A stretch of 64,000 nt of DNA from PoT sp049331405. Lineage in GTDB: Bacteria; Planctomycetota; Planctomycetia; Isosphaerales; Isosphaeraceae. The first letter of the stretch is position 1, and each line of letters starts with the position of its first letter. The translations under genes were made by a program, and so were the position numbers. The stretch is from the NCBI RefSeq assembly GCF_049331405.1, contig NZ_CP186274.1, forward strand, positions 1,302,001 through 1,366,000, read 5' to 3'. Below the pieces are notes generated by a model. It saw only the letters and a program-made list of their open reading frames with translations. It had not been told where the DNA came from and made no database searches. Positions 19,167-27,280 of the stretch are shown one piece after another.

Positions 19167-19434
19167 CGACATCCCCTCCCACTCGACACGTCAGCTCAGG
19201 TCTCTCGGCCATCCCAAGGCCCGAAAGGATACCCGATCCCGACGCCGGCCTCGACGGGGTGGAATCAGCCGCTTGGTTCCATTGGCTTGGGATCATGTTT
19301 TGAGGATTTGGAATGGTCGTGCGTGCGAATTTGGATGGGTGAGCCCGGCCTCGTTCCCTCGCCGCGCGGCGACTATAATGCGAAGTCCCCGCCGCCTTGC
19401 GTGGCGTTCGTCTCCATGAGTGCGAGGGTTAGCG

Positions 19435-19983
19435 ATGCAACGAGCCATTGGGAGTGCGGCGGTGGTGTTGTGCCTGGTCGGGGTCGTCTCGGCGCAGACG
19501 CCGGCCGGGAAGTCGATGGCCTTCCCGATCATCCCGAAGTTCGGGGGCGTCGTGCCGGTGCCGAATGCGGCCGAGCCGCCTCGCAAGGGGGCGAAGGTCG
19601 TCTTCGACATCACCGCCGACGCCAAGCCCGCCGTCGTCAACAAGGGGCTCGAGCGGGTCGCCCGCCTGCTCAACCTCTACGGCGCGTTCGGCCTGAAGGC
19701 CGCCGACGTGACGATCGCCGTCGTCCTGCACGGGGAGGCGACGAAGTCGGTACTGAAGCGGGACGTCTACAACGAGAAATTCGCCACGAGCGAGAACCCT
19801 AATCTCCCCCTGATCGCCGCCTTGCGCGAGGCCGGGGTCGAGGTCTACGTCTGCGGCCAGGCCCTCGCCTACAAGGAGTATGAGCCGACCGAGGTCGTCG
19901 ACGGCGTCAAGGTCGCCGCCGCCGCGCTGACCGTCCTCATCAACAAGCAGGCCGACGGCTTCTCGTACGTGCCCGCCCATTGA
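19435..19983 (+). CDS. Exported DsrE/DsrF-like protein
   Basis: 182 residues from the ATG at 19435 (GAGG eight bases upstream). A signal peptide (MQRAIGSAAVVLCLVGVVSAQ) precedes a DsrE-like domain: VVFDITADAKPAVVNKGLERVARLLNLYG, then VTIAVVLHGEAT and, near the C-terminus, VEVYVCGQALAYKEY with one Cys in the family's usual place. DsrE proteins normally work in cytoplasmic sulfur relay. The export signal here suggests a periplasmic small-molecule or thiol-binding role instead. No sulfur-metabolism genes are adjacent. Confidence 0.78.
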   Translation: MQRAIGSAAVVLCLVGVVSAQTPAGKSMAFPIIPKFGGVVPVPNAAEPPRKGAKVVFDITADAKPAVVNKGLERVARLLNLYGAFGLKAADVTIAVVLHGEATKSVLKRDVYNEKFATSENPNLPLIAALREAGVEVYVCGQALAYKEYEPTEVVDGVKVAAAALTVLINKQADGFSYVPAH

Positions 19984-20532
19984 GCCTTGGGTTGAACGTC
20001 GGATAAATTACAGATAAAAGAAATTGAAGATTTGAAAACTTGGGAAGGCGTACGTCGTTTCGGCGTGCGCCGGCCTTGTTTCCCGCCCGAACTCCCGCTC
20101 CCTGGCCCCGCGACCCTCCCCGTTTCGCCCGCCAGAATTTCCGCCTCTCATCCACAATAATTGACCCCGTCGCCCGAATTCACTTGGTAGCGAGCGTTCG
20201 CGACGTGCCCATCACCGCTCGGGCCGCGGCCTCGCCCGGGCCCCCCCACCGGAGCATCGCATGATCAGGACGATGACATTGCGCGGCTCGATCCGCCAGG
20301 CGGTCAAGGCCCGGGCTGGCCCCGAGGGGCTTGCCTAGTGCGCCCTTGCGTGCAGTGCCCTCCCACCGATCCGCCGGCCCGAGCCGCCGTGTCGTCCTGA
20401 AGGACCTCATCCCACCTCCCTTCGAGCCCGAGTCGCCCATGCGACTCTCGGGGCCGGGGACTCCCTGCGCCGACGGATGCGACCTTCGGTCGTGGCTCCG
20501 CACGCCCGTTCATTCTTTTGAGGAGAAGATCC
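19984..20532. other. Intergenic region
   Basis: No supported gene. 19990-20050 is A+T-rich for this window. A 25-codon open frame at 20261-20338 has GGAG upstream but no other support. The ribosome site of the WD40 gene is at the right end. Confidence 0.45.
20521..20525 (+). promoter_or_regulatory. Ribosome binding site deciding a GTG start
   Basis: AGGAG seven bases before the GTG at 20533. The next ATG in frame is far downstream, after conserved sequence. Confidence 0.7.
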
Positions 20533-21627
20533 GTGTCGCACGACCCGAAGCCCGCAGGAAGCATGCCCTGGCTCGATGATGCGATCGACGCGGGGTCGTC
20601 GCGAGGGGGTGACTCGACCGGCGTCGTCGTCATGACTCAGGGGCTGTCGATCGGGTTCCTCGGCCTTGTGGGGTGGGTCCTGATCGGGTTCGTGGATCGG
20701 GGAGAAGAGACGCGCGACAAGAAGGACATCGGGCAACACAGGGAGATTCCCGTCGACGCGATGATCGGCTCACTGGCCTTCGCCCCGGACGGCCGCGGGC
20801 TCGCCGTCGCGACGCGGGATGGCAGGGTCATGACTTGGGACCTCAAGCGGTCCCGCCCGGTTCGTTCCACCTCCTGGGATTGGACGCCTCGCGTCGCGTT
20901 CTCGCCGGATGGCCGGACGCTGGCGGCGACCGGCTCGAACGCGAGCGTGGGCCTCTGGGATCCCGGGAGCGGTGAGATGGTCGACCGGATCGACATCGAA
21001 GGCGGCCAACTTCACCGGCTGGCCTTCGCCCCCGACGGCCGCACATTGGCCCTGGGAGGTCGCGACGGCGGGCTCGTCCTCTGGGACCTGGCCGACGGGT
21101 CGATCAGGGCCCAGGCCGAGCTCGGCAGATTCGTCGGGGCCCTGGCGTATGCCCCCGATGGCCGGGAGGTCGCGACGGGCGGGGTGGACGGGGTCGTCAC
21201 CCTCTGGGATAGCCGGGACCTCCGGCGGCTCCGGTCATTCCGGGCCCAGGCGCTGCAGATCCACGGGTTGGCGTTCGCCCCTCGAGGCAAGGCGCTGGCG
21301 ACCAGCGGGAGTGTGGATGAAGTCGTCCGGGTCTGGGATCCGGAGACGGGCCGGGCCCTGGCCGAGTTGCCGGGGCACCGGTGCGGGGCCCCCGCGCTGG
21401 CCTTCTCGCACGATGGGGCATTGCTGGCCGCCGCGAGGGGCGACGGATCGATCAGCCTCTGGGACGCACGGACCTGGCGACGCGTCGCCATCGTGAAGGG
21501 GCCCAGGGCCTGGCTCGGTGCGATCGCCTTCGCCCCCGACGGCCGATCCCTGGCGACGGGCGGGGATGACCGCACGCTCAGGATCTGGGACGGCTCCTCA
21601 TGGGCGAAACCGAGGAAAGCGGGTTGA
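20533..21627 (+). CDS. Membrane-anchored WD40-repeat protein
   Basis: 364 residues from a GTG start. After about 35 polar residues comes one transmembrane segment (GLSIGFLGLVGWVLIGFV), then about seven WD40 repeats recognisable by LAFAPDGR...LA(T/L)GG and W(D/S) pairs (VMTWDL, VGLWDP, LVLWDL, VTLWDS, VRVWDP, ISLWDA, LRIWDG). Seven blades fit a single closed beta-propeller. It has no enzymatic domain; planctomycetes have many such propellers, often with kinases, but none is adjacent here. It is a probable protein-interaction module at the membrane. It converges with the serine-hydrolase gene (47 bp apart). Confidence 0.85.
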   Translation: MSHDPKPAGSMPWLDDAIDAGSSRGGDSTGVVVMTQGLSIGFLGLVGWVLIGFVDRGEETRDKKDIGQHREIPVDAMIGSLAFAPDGRGLAVATRDGRVMTWDLKRSRPVRSTSWDWTPRVAFSPDGRTLAATGSNASVGLWDPGSGEMVDRIDIEGGQLHRLAFAPDGRTLALGGRDGGLVLWDLADGSIRAQAELGRFVGALAYAPDGREVATGGVDGVVTLWDSRDLRRLRSFRAQALQIHGLAFAPRGKALATSGSVDEVVRVWDPETGRALAELPGHRCGAPALAFSHDGALLAAARGDGSISLWDARTWRRVAIVKGPRAWLGAIAFAPDGRSLATGGDDRTLRIWDGSSWAKPRKAG

Positions 21628-21674
21628 TCGAGAGCTCGGGGGCCCGCCGCCGGCCAGGGCTCGGGGATGGACGC

Positions 21675-23156
21675 CTAACGGCGGTCCCGCTCCTTGAGCA
21701 GCTCGGCCTGGATCGCCGCGATGAGGCCGCCGAGGGGAGCCTTGCTGTTCGAGAGGATGACGAGACCTCGCCCCGAGCCGGGGAAGCCGGAGATGTGCGA
21801 CGTGAAGCCGTAGGTGCTGCCGTTGTGCTGGATCTCGCGGCGGCCGTCGCGGGTTCGGACTCCCCAGCCGAGGCCCATGCCTTGCGCCGTGGGTTGATGC
21901 GTCAGGGCGATGGCGGGAGTCGTCTCGCCGAGCTGGGCCTCGAGATAGGCCAGCATGTCGTCGAGGTCCGAGACGATATCCCCCGCGGGCCCGAACATGC
22001 CGCCATCCTGATAAGGGGCGACGCGGCCGTTCTCGAAGTGGCCGACGGCCGCACGACGCCTCACCTCGTCCGATGCCTTGTACGTCGTGCTCGCCATGCG
22101 GAGCGGGTTGAGGATATCGCTCGCCAGGAGTTCGGCGTAGGGCCTGCCGCACGCCTTCGCGACGACCTGGCCGAGCAGGGCGAATCCCCAGTTCGAATAG
22201 GAGAAGGCCTCGCCGGGATTGCCGTCGAGCTTGAACCGCCGCAGGGCGGCGTCGAAGGCCTCGGCGTTGTAATTCGCCTCCGGGGTCAAGGGAGACGCGC
22301 CCGGCTGGGAGCCGACGTCCTCGGGGAGGGTCGGGAGCCTTGACGTGTGGTTGGCCAGGTCGCGCAGGGTGATCGGCCGGTCGGCGAACTCGAGGCCCGG
22401 ATAGCCCGCGCCGAGATGCTTGCGGACGTCGTCGTCGAGCGCGACCTTGCCTTCGATCACCGCTCGGGCGAGCAGCGTCGCCGTGAACGTCTTCGTGATC
22501 GAGCCGATCTCGTAGGGGGTCGCGGAGTTCGGGATCTCGACCCGATCCCTGGCGGTCACGCCGTAATGGTAGGCGTGCCTCTTGCCGTCGCCGATGAGCC
22601 CGATCGAGAGGCCGACCGCGTGCGGGTGGAGGAAATAGATTCTGACGGCCGCGTCCACCGCGCGGTCGAGGGGCGTTGACATCGGGTTGTCACTGCGGAC
22701 GTCCCCGGCCCGGGCCAGTAAGGCGACTGGCGCATTCCTCAGGCCGAAGGAGCCGAACCGGCCCGGGGGCTCGACCCGCACGGTCAGGAGCATGTCTCGT
22801 CCTTGCATCTCGAGCCGGTACGTCGACGCGCCCGCCTCCCGGCTCTCGAACACGCTTCGGATGATGTCGCCCCCGTTGCGGTTCCGGCGCAGGAATGCCA
22901 CGAACTGGCCCTCGCCGATCCCTTTCCGGAATCCGTCCGAGGCGAGGGCGTAGACCCCGCGGAAGTCGTCCTTGTTGTATCGGGCTATGAACTGACTTAC
23001 AAATTCATCATCACCCTGGGGGTGATTCCCCGCCTCCGTCCGCGCGGCGGGAGCGGGCTTCGGGGGCTCCTGATCCTGGTATATCGCCCCCGAGGCCCTG
23101 GACAGAAGTGCGATCGCCAGGAAGTACAGGGGGACTCGAATCGTCGTCAACGTCAT
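21675..23156 (-). CDS. Exported serine beta-lactamase-like hydrolase (class C/esterase family) with N-terminal DUF3887-like domain
   Basis: 493 residues. A signal peptide (PLYFLAIALLSRASGA) is followed by a Pro/Ala-rich linker. A domain at about 50-130 (FVSQFIARYNKDDFRGVYALAS) resembles DUF3887/NTF2-like domains. The beta-lactamase-type domain has SITK (SxxK nucleophile), YSN (YxN) and HNGS (HxG) motifs in correct order. The family includes beta-lactamases, D-Ala-D-Ala carboxypeptidases and esterases, and sequence cannot choose between them. Export points to a periplasmic peptide or ester hydrolase. It is a single gene with a long 5' region. Confidence 0.87.
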   Translation of the reverse strand: MTLTTIRVPLYFLAIALLSRASGAIYQDQEPPKPAPAARTEAGNHPQGDDEFVSQFIARYNKDDFRGVYALASDGFRKGIGEGQFVAFLRRNRNGGDIIRSVFESREAGASTYRLEMQGRDMLLTVRVEPPGRFGSFGLRNAPVALLARAGDVRSDNPMSTPLDRAVDAAVRIYFLHPHAVGLSIGLIGDGKRHAYHYGVTARDRVEIPNSATPYEIGSITKTFTATLLARAVIEGKVALDDDVRKHLGAGYPGLEFADRPITLRDLANHTSRLPTLPEDVGSQPGASPLTPEANYNAEAFDAALRRFKLDGNPGEAFSYSNWGFALLGQVVAKACGRPYAELLASDILNPLRMASTTYKASDEVRRRAAVGHFENGRVAPYQDGGMFGPAGDIVSDLDDMLAYLEAQLGETTPAIALTHQPTAQGMGLGWGVRTRDGRREIQHNGSTYGFTSHISGFPGSGRGLVILSNSKAPLGGLIAAIQAELLKERDRR

Positions 23157-23773
23157 GATGGAGCCTGCCTTGGGGTGCCCGCAGTCGCCGGGAAGTAAGC
23201 TCGGCCTTACTTCCGAAGGGCGAGCCTTGATTGCAGGAGACCCTAAGGCCCGACCCGTCGGCCGGTCTTGTCGCCGCGAAACCTCGCGTGGTAGCCCCCG
23301 AGCGCCCAGGGGCTCCCAGAAGGACGCCTGGCGAATCGGGGGAAATGGCCCTCTCTCGGCGATCGTTCATGTGTAATTTAAGAGATGTTTTGCATTGTTC
23401 CTCGTTAAAGTAGGCGGATTCGCGGCTTCCAGCCTTAAAGAGCCCGGAAATCACCTCGCGCCGCGATCGACATGCGGGTAAATCCTGAAATGTTACCTCG
23501 CCCTTCGATGGCTGACGAGCGTAGGAGGATCAGGAACTGACGCGATGAGAAATTTCGGATTTGTCGTCCACGCGAGCGTGACCTATGTCTTGTTGTGGGC
23601 GGAGCGCGTCAGTGCCTGACCCGGCTCGGCCCGACGGCCAACCGACGAAGAGGCGGTGGAGTCCCACACGGGCGGGGCATCGACGGCCCGGCAAACCTGG
23701 ATTCGAACCAATTTACGCTGGGACTGATTCGAATGCGGCTGACAGAGCTTGTCTCCATGGAGGGGCCGGTTTC
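23157..23773. other. Intergenic region
   Basis: No convincing gene. 23370-23410 and 23535-23560 are A+T-rich and may hold promoters. The sequence ggattcgaacc at 23699-23709 looks like a tRNA T-arm on the minus strand, but no acceptor or anticodon stem fits around it. Confidence 0.45.
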
Positions 23774-24289
23774 ATGAATCAAGACGTGCCCGATGTCATC
23801 GTCGAGACCGACGTAAACTATCAGGACCTCCGCATCGCCATCCTCGCGGACCTCATCGACCTGCTGCCGAAGGACGGCTCGCTCGGCAGCTTCGTGGCCA
23901 CCTATCGCAGCGTGCTCGACTGCGTGCTCGAGGCGACCGACGGCGAGGACGACTTCGCCAAGGAGACCTCGGTCGCGATCGCCCAGAGGACGGCCTTCCG
24001 CTACCTCTACAATTGGGTCGACTCGGAGCTGGCACGACCCGAGTCGACGCCGAACGTCCTGGTCGAGAGCCCCGGCAACCGGTTCGTCGAGCGCTGCCTC
24101 CAGGCCGAGATCCGCTGCGCCCTCCAACGCGAGGGGGACCGGGCCGAGCTGGAGCGGGTCGTCGCAGAGGCCCTGGCCGACGCCGTCGACGGGATCATGA
24201 CCAGCCCGCAACGGTTCCGAACCGAGGCGGAGCGGGAGACGGCCGTCGCCGTCGCGATGAGGACCGCCGATTCGATGAAGCAGGCATGA
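23774..24289 (+). CDS. Hypothetical protein
   Basis: 171 residues from the ATG at 23774 (GGAGG about ten bases upstream). It is acidic and helical (DLRIAILADLIDLLPKDG, AIAQRTAFRYLYNWVDSELAR), with no signal peptide, membrane segment or catalytic motif. I recognise no family. It is separated by 211 bp from the next small gene on the same strand. Confidence 0.6.
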   Translation: MNQDVPDVIVETDVNYQDLRIAILADLIDLLPKDGSLGSFVATYRSVLDCVLEATDGEDDFAKETSVAIAQRTAFRYLYNWVDSELARPESTPNVLVESPGNRFVERCLQAEIRCALQREGDRAELERVVAEALADAVDGIMTSPQRFRTEAERETAVAVAMRTADSMKQA

Positions 24290-24500
24290 CCGACCCGGCG
24301 GGCCGGGCCTCCCCGAGCCGACCCGTACCTCCCGAAGTGCTTGATACCCAACGCCTCGGGCGACAGGCCCGGGGCTTCAACGGGCGCGAAGTCGACGGAC
24401 GCCGACCAAGGCCGGTCGGATGGCCAACCGTCAAGGTCGTTGGATGTACGAGTCCTCATGTCAACGTTGACGGAGGGCCTCAAGGTCGAGGGATTTCGCC

Positions 24501-24950
24501 ATGATTGATCTCAGCATCCCGAGTGCGCAGCCCATGCTCGCCGCCGCGAAGGCGATGGACGCGATCCTGCGCACCGCGAGGGAGATGAGCGTCGTCTCCC
24601 GGAAGGATCGCCTCTGGCTCCAGGAGCGCATCGCCCCCACATTCGAGGACTTGCGCAAGCTGAGCCGGGAGCATTTCGCCGGCAAGTCGGGCATACCCAA
24701 GACCCTCGATGCCCTGGAAGAAGCGATTGCCCAGCTTGCCGAACTCCCCGGAGTGCCCGACGACGGCCCCCCCGCCAAGCACCGATGCCCCGCCTGCTGG
24801 ACCGGGCTCGTCCGCCAGGACAAGTTCGGCCACCCGACCGCCGGCCTCGCATCCATCGTCTATTGCGCCTCCTGCGTCGGCCTCGTCATGCCCTCGCTCT
24901 TCTCGCTGACTTCCGTCGACGGCGGCTTCAGCAGCATCGACGCCTTCTGA
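24501..24950 (+). CDS. Small hypothetical protein with a zinc-ribbon-like C-terminus
   Basis: 149 residues (GAGGG upstream of the ATG). The N-terminal 85 residues are helical. The C-terminus has CPAC (about 95-98) and CASC (about 122-125), a spacing fitting a single zinc ribbon. No DNA-binding or catalytic residues are otherwise visible. Function unknown. Confidence 0.65.
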   Translation: MIDLSIPSAQPMLAAAKAMDAILRTAREMSVVSRKDRLWLQERIAPTFEDLRKLSREHFAGKSGIPKTLDALEEAIAQLAELPGVPDDGPPAKHRCPACWTGLVRQDKFGHPTAGLASIVYCASCVGLVMPSLFSLTSVDGGFSSIDAF

Positions 24951-25242
24951 ATCGAGGCAGACCTCGAAATCAGAAGCGATCGAAGAATGGGCAGTCTGCG
25001 CAATAAGAGTTGAGATTCGGGATGGCCTCGATCCGCCGTGTTGGGGGATTGAGGCGGAGTTTCTTGCGCAATTGCGATGCGGCGATAGGCCCTGAGGATT
25101 GCCCATCCGGAGGAGGCGTTACCAGGCGAAGGCTCGGATCGCAGGGGGCTCCATTTCCGCAGGCATGCGTGACCCCGGGAGTGTATGTTTCGGCACGGCG
25201 TGAGCTTGGAACATTCTCTACGTGTCGCCAAGGTACATGCAA

Positions 25243-25725
25243 ATGAGGCACGCGACCCCCGCCTTCCTCCTCCTCTTCGCCCTGGCCGGCCCGGCCCTCG
25301 CGCATGACCGGTGCAATTCCTCGCGCTGCGATAGCTGCGCGGCGGAAGTCTGCCGGGCCAAGTCCTATATCCGCATGAACTGCTACGAGATGCAGGCGGC
25401 CGTTGAGGCCGAACGCTTCTCGATGAATCAGCAGATCCTGAACGTGTACAACTACTCGTACCCGATCGGCGTCCCGAGCCCGGCGCCCGCCTCGCCCGCC
25501 CCCATGGGGTACGACAACTCCCTGTCGTGGCCCCCGCAGGGACAGCCTGGATCCGCGCCCGCCCCGGCCGCGGACAGCCCGAAGGCGCCCGACCCCATCC
25601 CGGAGGCCCCGAAGGCGACGACGCCCCCGGGGCCGGGCCAGGGCGCTTCGACCCTCCCCGCCCCGTTGCCGAGGGCGTCAGCCCCCCGATCCCGCAGGCC
25701 CTCGACGCCGACGGCGGCTCGATAA
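25243..25725 (+). CDS. Secreted small Cys- and Pro-rich protein
   Basis: 160 residues from the ATG at 25243 (AAGG nine bases upstream; an ATG two codons earlier and a GTG seven codons earlier are alternatives). A signal peptide (TPAFLLLFALAGPALA) leads into a Cys cluster CNSSRCDSCAAEVC (C-x4-C-x2-C-x4-C) and a further NCYEM. A Pro/Ala-rich tail of about 90 residues looks disordered. Disulfides in the periplasm or metal binding are possible. No family recognised. Confidence 0.6.
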   Translation: MRHATPAFLLLFALAGPALAHDRCNSSRCDSCAAEVCRAKSYIRMNCYEMQAAVEAERFSMNQQILNVYNYSYPIGVPSPAPASPAPMGYDNSLSWPPQGQPGSAPAPAADSPKAPDPIPEAPKATTPPGPGQGASTLPAPLPRASAPRSRRPSTPTAAR

Positions 25726-26232
25726 CAGATCGTCCCATGTCAACCGTTGAAAGTTGCCCGAATCTGGAGGAGTCCGCGCCCCCCTCCGCGATGGCGATCC
25801 CGGCCCCGGCTCGATGACGGAGCATGATCCGGGATCGTTCCCGCCTCCCCGGGGAATCCAGGCCCAACCCGCGAGCGGCCCCGATGACGTGGCCGACATC
25901 GGACGCTTCTAGCTCCCTCGTCGCGGGGCCTCGGGGGGCTCGGATCGGGCGGTCGGATGAATGTGGCCATGTTTTTCCCCGGAATCCGAGAAAAGTTGAT
26001 TCATGCTCCGATAACCTCGGATATGCTGGAGAGGCACGTGTAGGTATGCCTCTGCATGATTGCTTGTTTCGGGTGCGGCATGGCAGGGGATTGGCCCGTG
26101 AGCGAGGGCCTCGGCCGCGAGTCCGAGGGCGTCGCGCGTGCCTCGAGTCCGGCCGTCGAAGCGCGACCCCGTGTCGCCGGTTCTCGGTCTTCCGCGAATA
26201 TCAAAGGGTCAGAGACGTTGAAGGAGTCCGCG
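25726..26232. other. Intergenic region
   Basis: No supported gene. A 7-bp inverted repeat (arm AGAGGCA) near 26031-26054 and an A+T-richer stretch at 25970-26005 may belong to the promoter of the helix-hairpin-helix gene. Confidence 0.45.
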
Positions 26233-27150
26233 ATGTTGGCTCGAAGTTTCCAGAAGCGAGCGGCCGCCCTCGGGCTCGCCATCTCGCTGATGCTCGGCGT
26301 CTCGGCGACGTCGTGGGCTCAGGCGACGAGCGCGCCGACGGCCGCGACAAAGGAGAAAACGAAGGCCAAGGATAAGGCGGCGAAGCTCCCGATCGACCTC
26401 AACTCCGCGACGGCCGAGGAACTCGAAGAAGTCCTGCCGGGCGTGGGCCCCGTCACCGCCAAGAAGATCATCGCCGGCCGGCCCTACGCCAAGTTCGAGG
26501 ACGTGTCCAAGGCCGGGATCTCGGACAAGGTCATCTCCGCCATGAATGGCCGGGTCTCGTTCGGCAAGGCGACCGCCAAGGCCGAAGAGAAGCCCAAGAC
26601 CAAGGCGATGACGAAGGCCAGGGCCAAGGCGAGCACCGCTGACAAGTCGGCCGTCGACCTGAATACGGCCAGCCTCAAGGAACTCGAGGCCCTGCCGGGC
26701 ATCGGCCCCGTGCATGCCAGGGCGATCATCGAGGGGCGTCCGTTCCGCTCGGTCGACGACCTCGAGAAGATCAAGGGGATCGGCAAGGCCCGGATCGAGG
26801 CGCTTCGCGGCGTCGCCGTCGCCGGGGTCTCGGAGCCGGCGGACGGGACGGAGGCCGCGACCGAGGAGGCGCCGGCCCCCAAGCCCACGACGTCAACGCC
26901 CGCCAGGAAGGCCGCCCCCAAGACCTTCAAGAAGTCGGCGGGAGCCGCGGCGAAGGCCGAGCCGACCGATCCGGTGAATATCAACACCGCCTCGCTCGAG
27001 GAGCTCGACACCCTCTTCGGCATCGGCCCCGTGAAGGCCCAGGCGATCGTCGACGGCCGGCCTTACGAGAAGATCGAGGACATCATGAAGGTCAAGGGGA
27101 TCAAGGAAGGGGAGTTTTCCAAGATCAAGGACATGATCACGACCAAGTGA
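26233..27150 (+). CDS. Exported protein with three helix-hairpin-helix domains (ComEA-like)
   Basis: 305 residues from the ATG at 26233 (AGGAG six bases upstream). A signal peptide (LGLAISLMLGVSATSWAQA) is followed by three HhH domains. Each has (V/I)(D/N)(L/I)N(S/T)A(S/T)xxEL and G(I/V)GPVxAxxI: DLNSATAEELEEVLPGVGP (about 55), DLNTASLKELEALPGIGP (about 140) and NINTASLEELDTLFGIGP (about 255). Linkers between them are Lys/Ala-rich and basic. ComEA proteins bind double-stranded DNA outside the membrane during natural transformation, usually with one such domain. I infer extracytoplasmic, non-specific DNA binding. No other competence genes are adjacent. Confidence 0.85.
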   Translation: MLARSFQKRAAALGLAISLMLGVSATSWAQATSAPTAATKEKTKAKDKAAKLPIDLNSATAEELEEVLPGVGPVTAKKIIAGRPYAKFEDVSKAGISDKVISAMNGRVSFGKATAKAEEKPKTKAMTKARAKASTADKSAVDLNTASLKELEALPGIGPVHARAIIEGRPFRSVDDLEKIKGIGKARIEALRGVAVAGVSEPADGTEAATEEAPAPKPTTSTPARKAAPKTFKKSAGAAAKAEPTDPVNINTASLEELDTLFGIGPVKAQAIVDGRPYEKIEDIMKVKGIKEGEFSKIKDMITTK

Positions 27151-27156
27151 ATGCGG

Positions 27157-27178
27157 CGGGGCCGAGCCTTCGGCCCCG
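27157..27178. terminator. Terminator hairpin of the helix-hairpin-helix gene
   Basis: A 9-bp stem (27157-27165 with 27170-27178, arm CGGGGCCGA) with a 4-nt loop lies 7 bp after the stop codon. Confidence 0.7.
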
Positions 27179-27202
27179 GACGAGTCATGTGCAGACCGTA
27201 GT

Positions 27203-27248
27203 ACGGCTCGGGCCCCACACCGAATTTCCAATCGGGGGCCCGAGCCGT
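27203..27248. terminator. Bidirectional terminator between convergent genes
   Basis: A 14-bp perfect stem (27203-27216 with 27235-27248, arm ACGGCTCGGGCCCC) with an 18-nt loop lies 32 bp beyond the sulfatase stop on the other strand. Confidence 0.72.
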
Positions 27249-27280
27249 TTATCGTTTCGAAGCCGGGTTGTCCCGATCGA

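Noticed and set aside
20261..20338. 25-codon open frame with GGAG upstream
   Set aside because: Too short and without hydrophobic or other features; chance alone suffices.
23699..23709. tRNA T-arm-like sequence on the minus strand
   Set aside because: No matching acceptor, D or anticodon stem within the needed distance.
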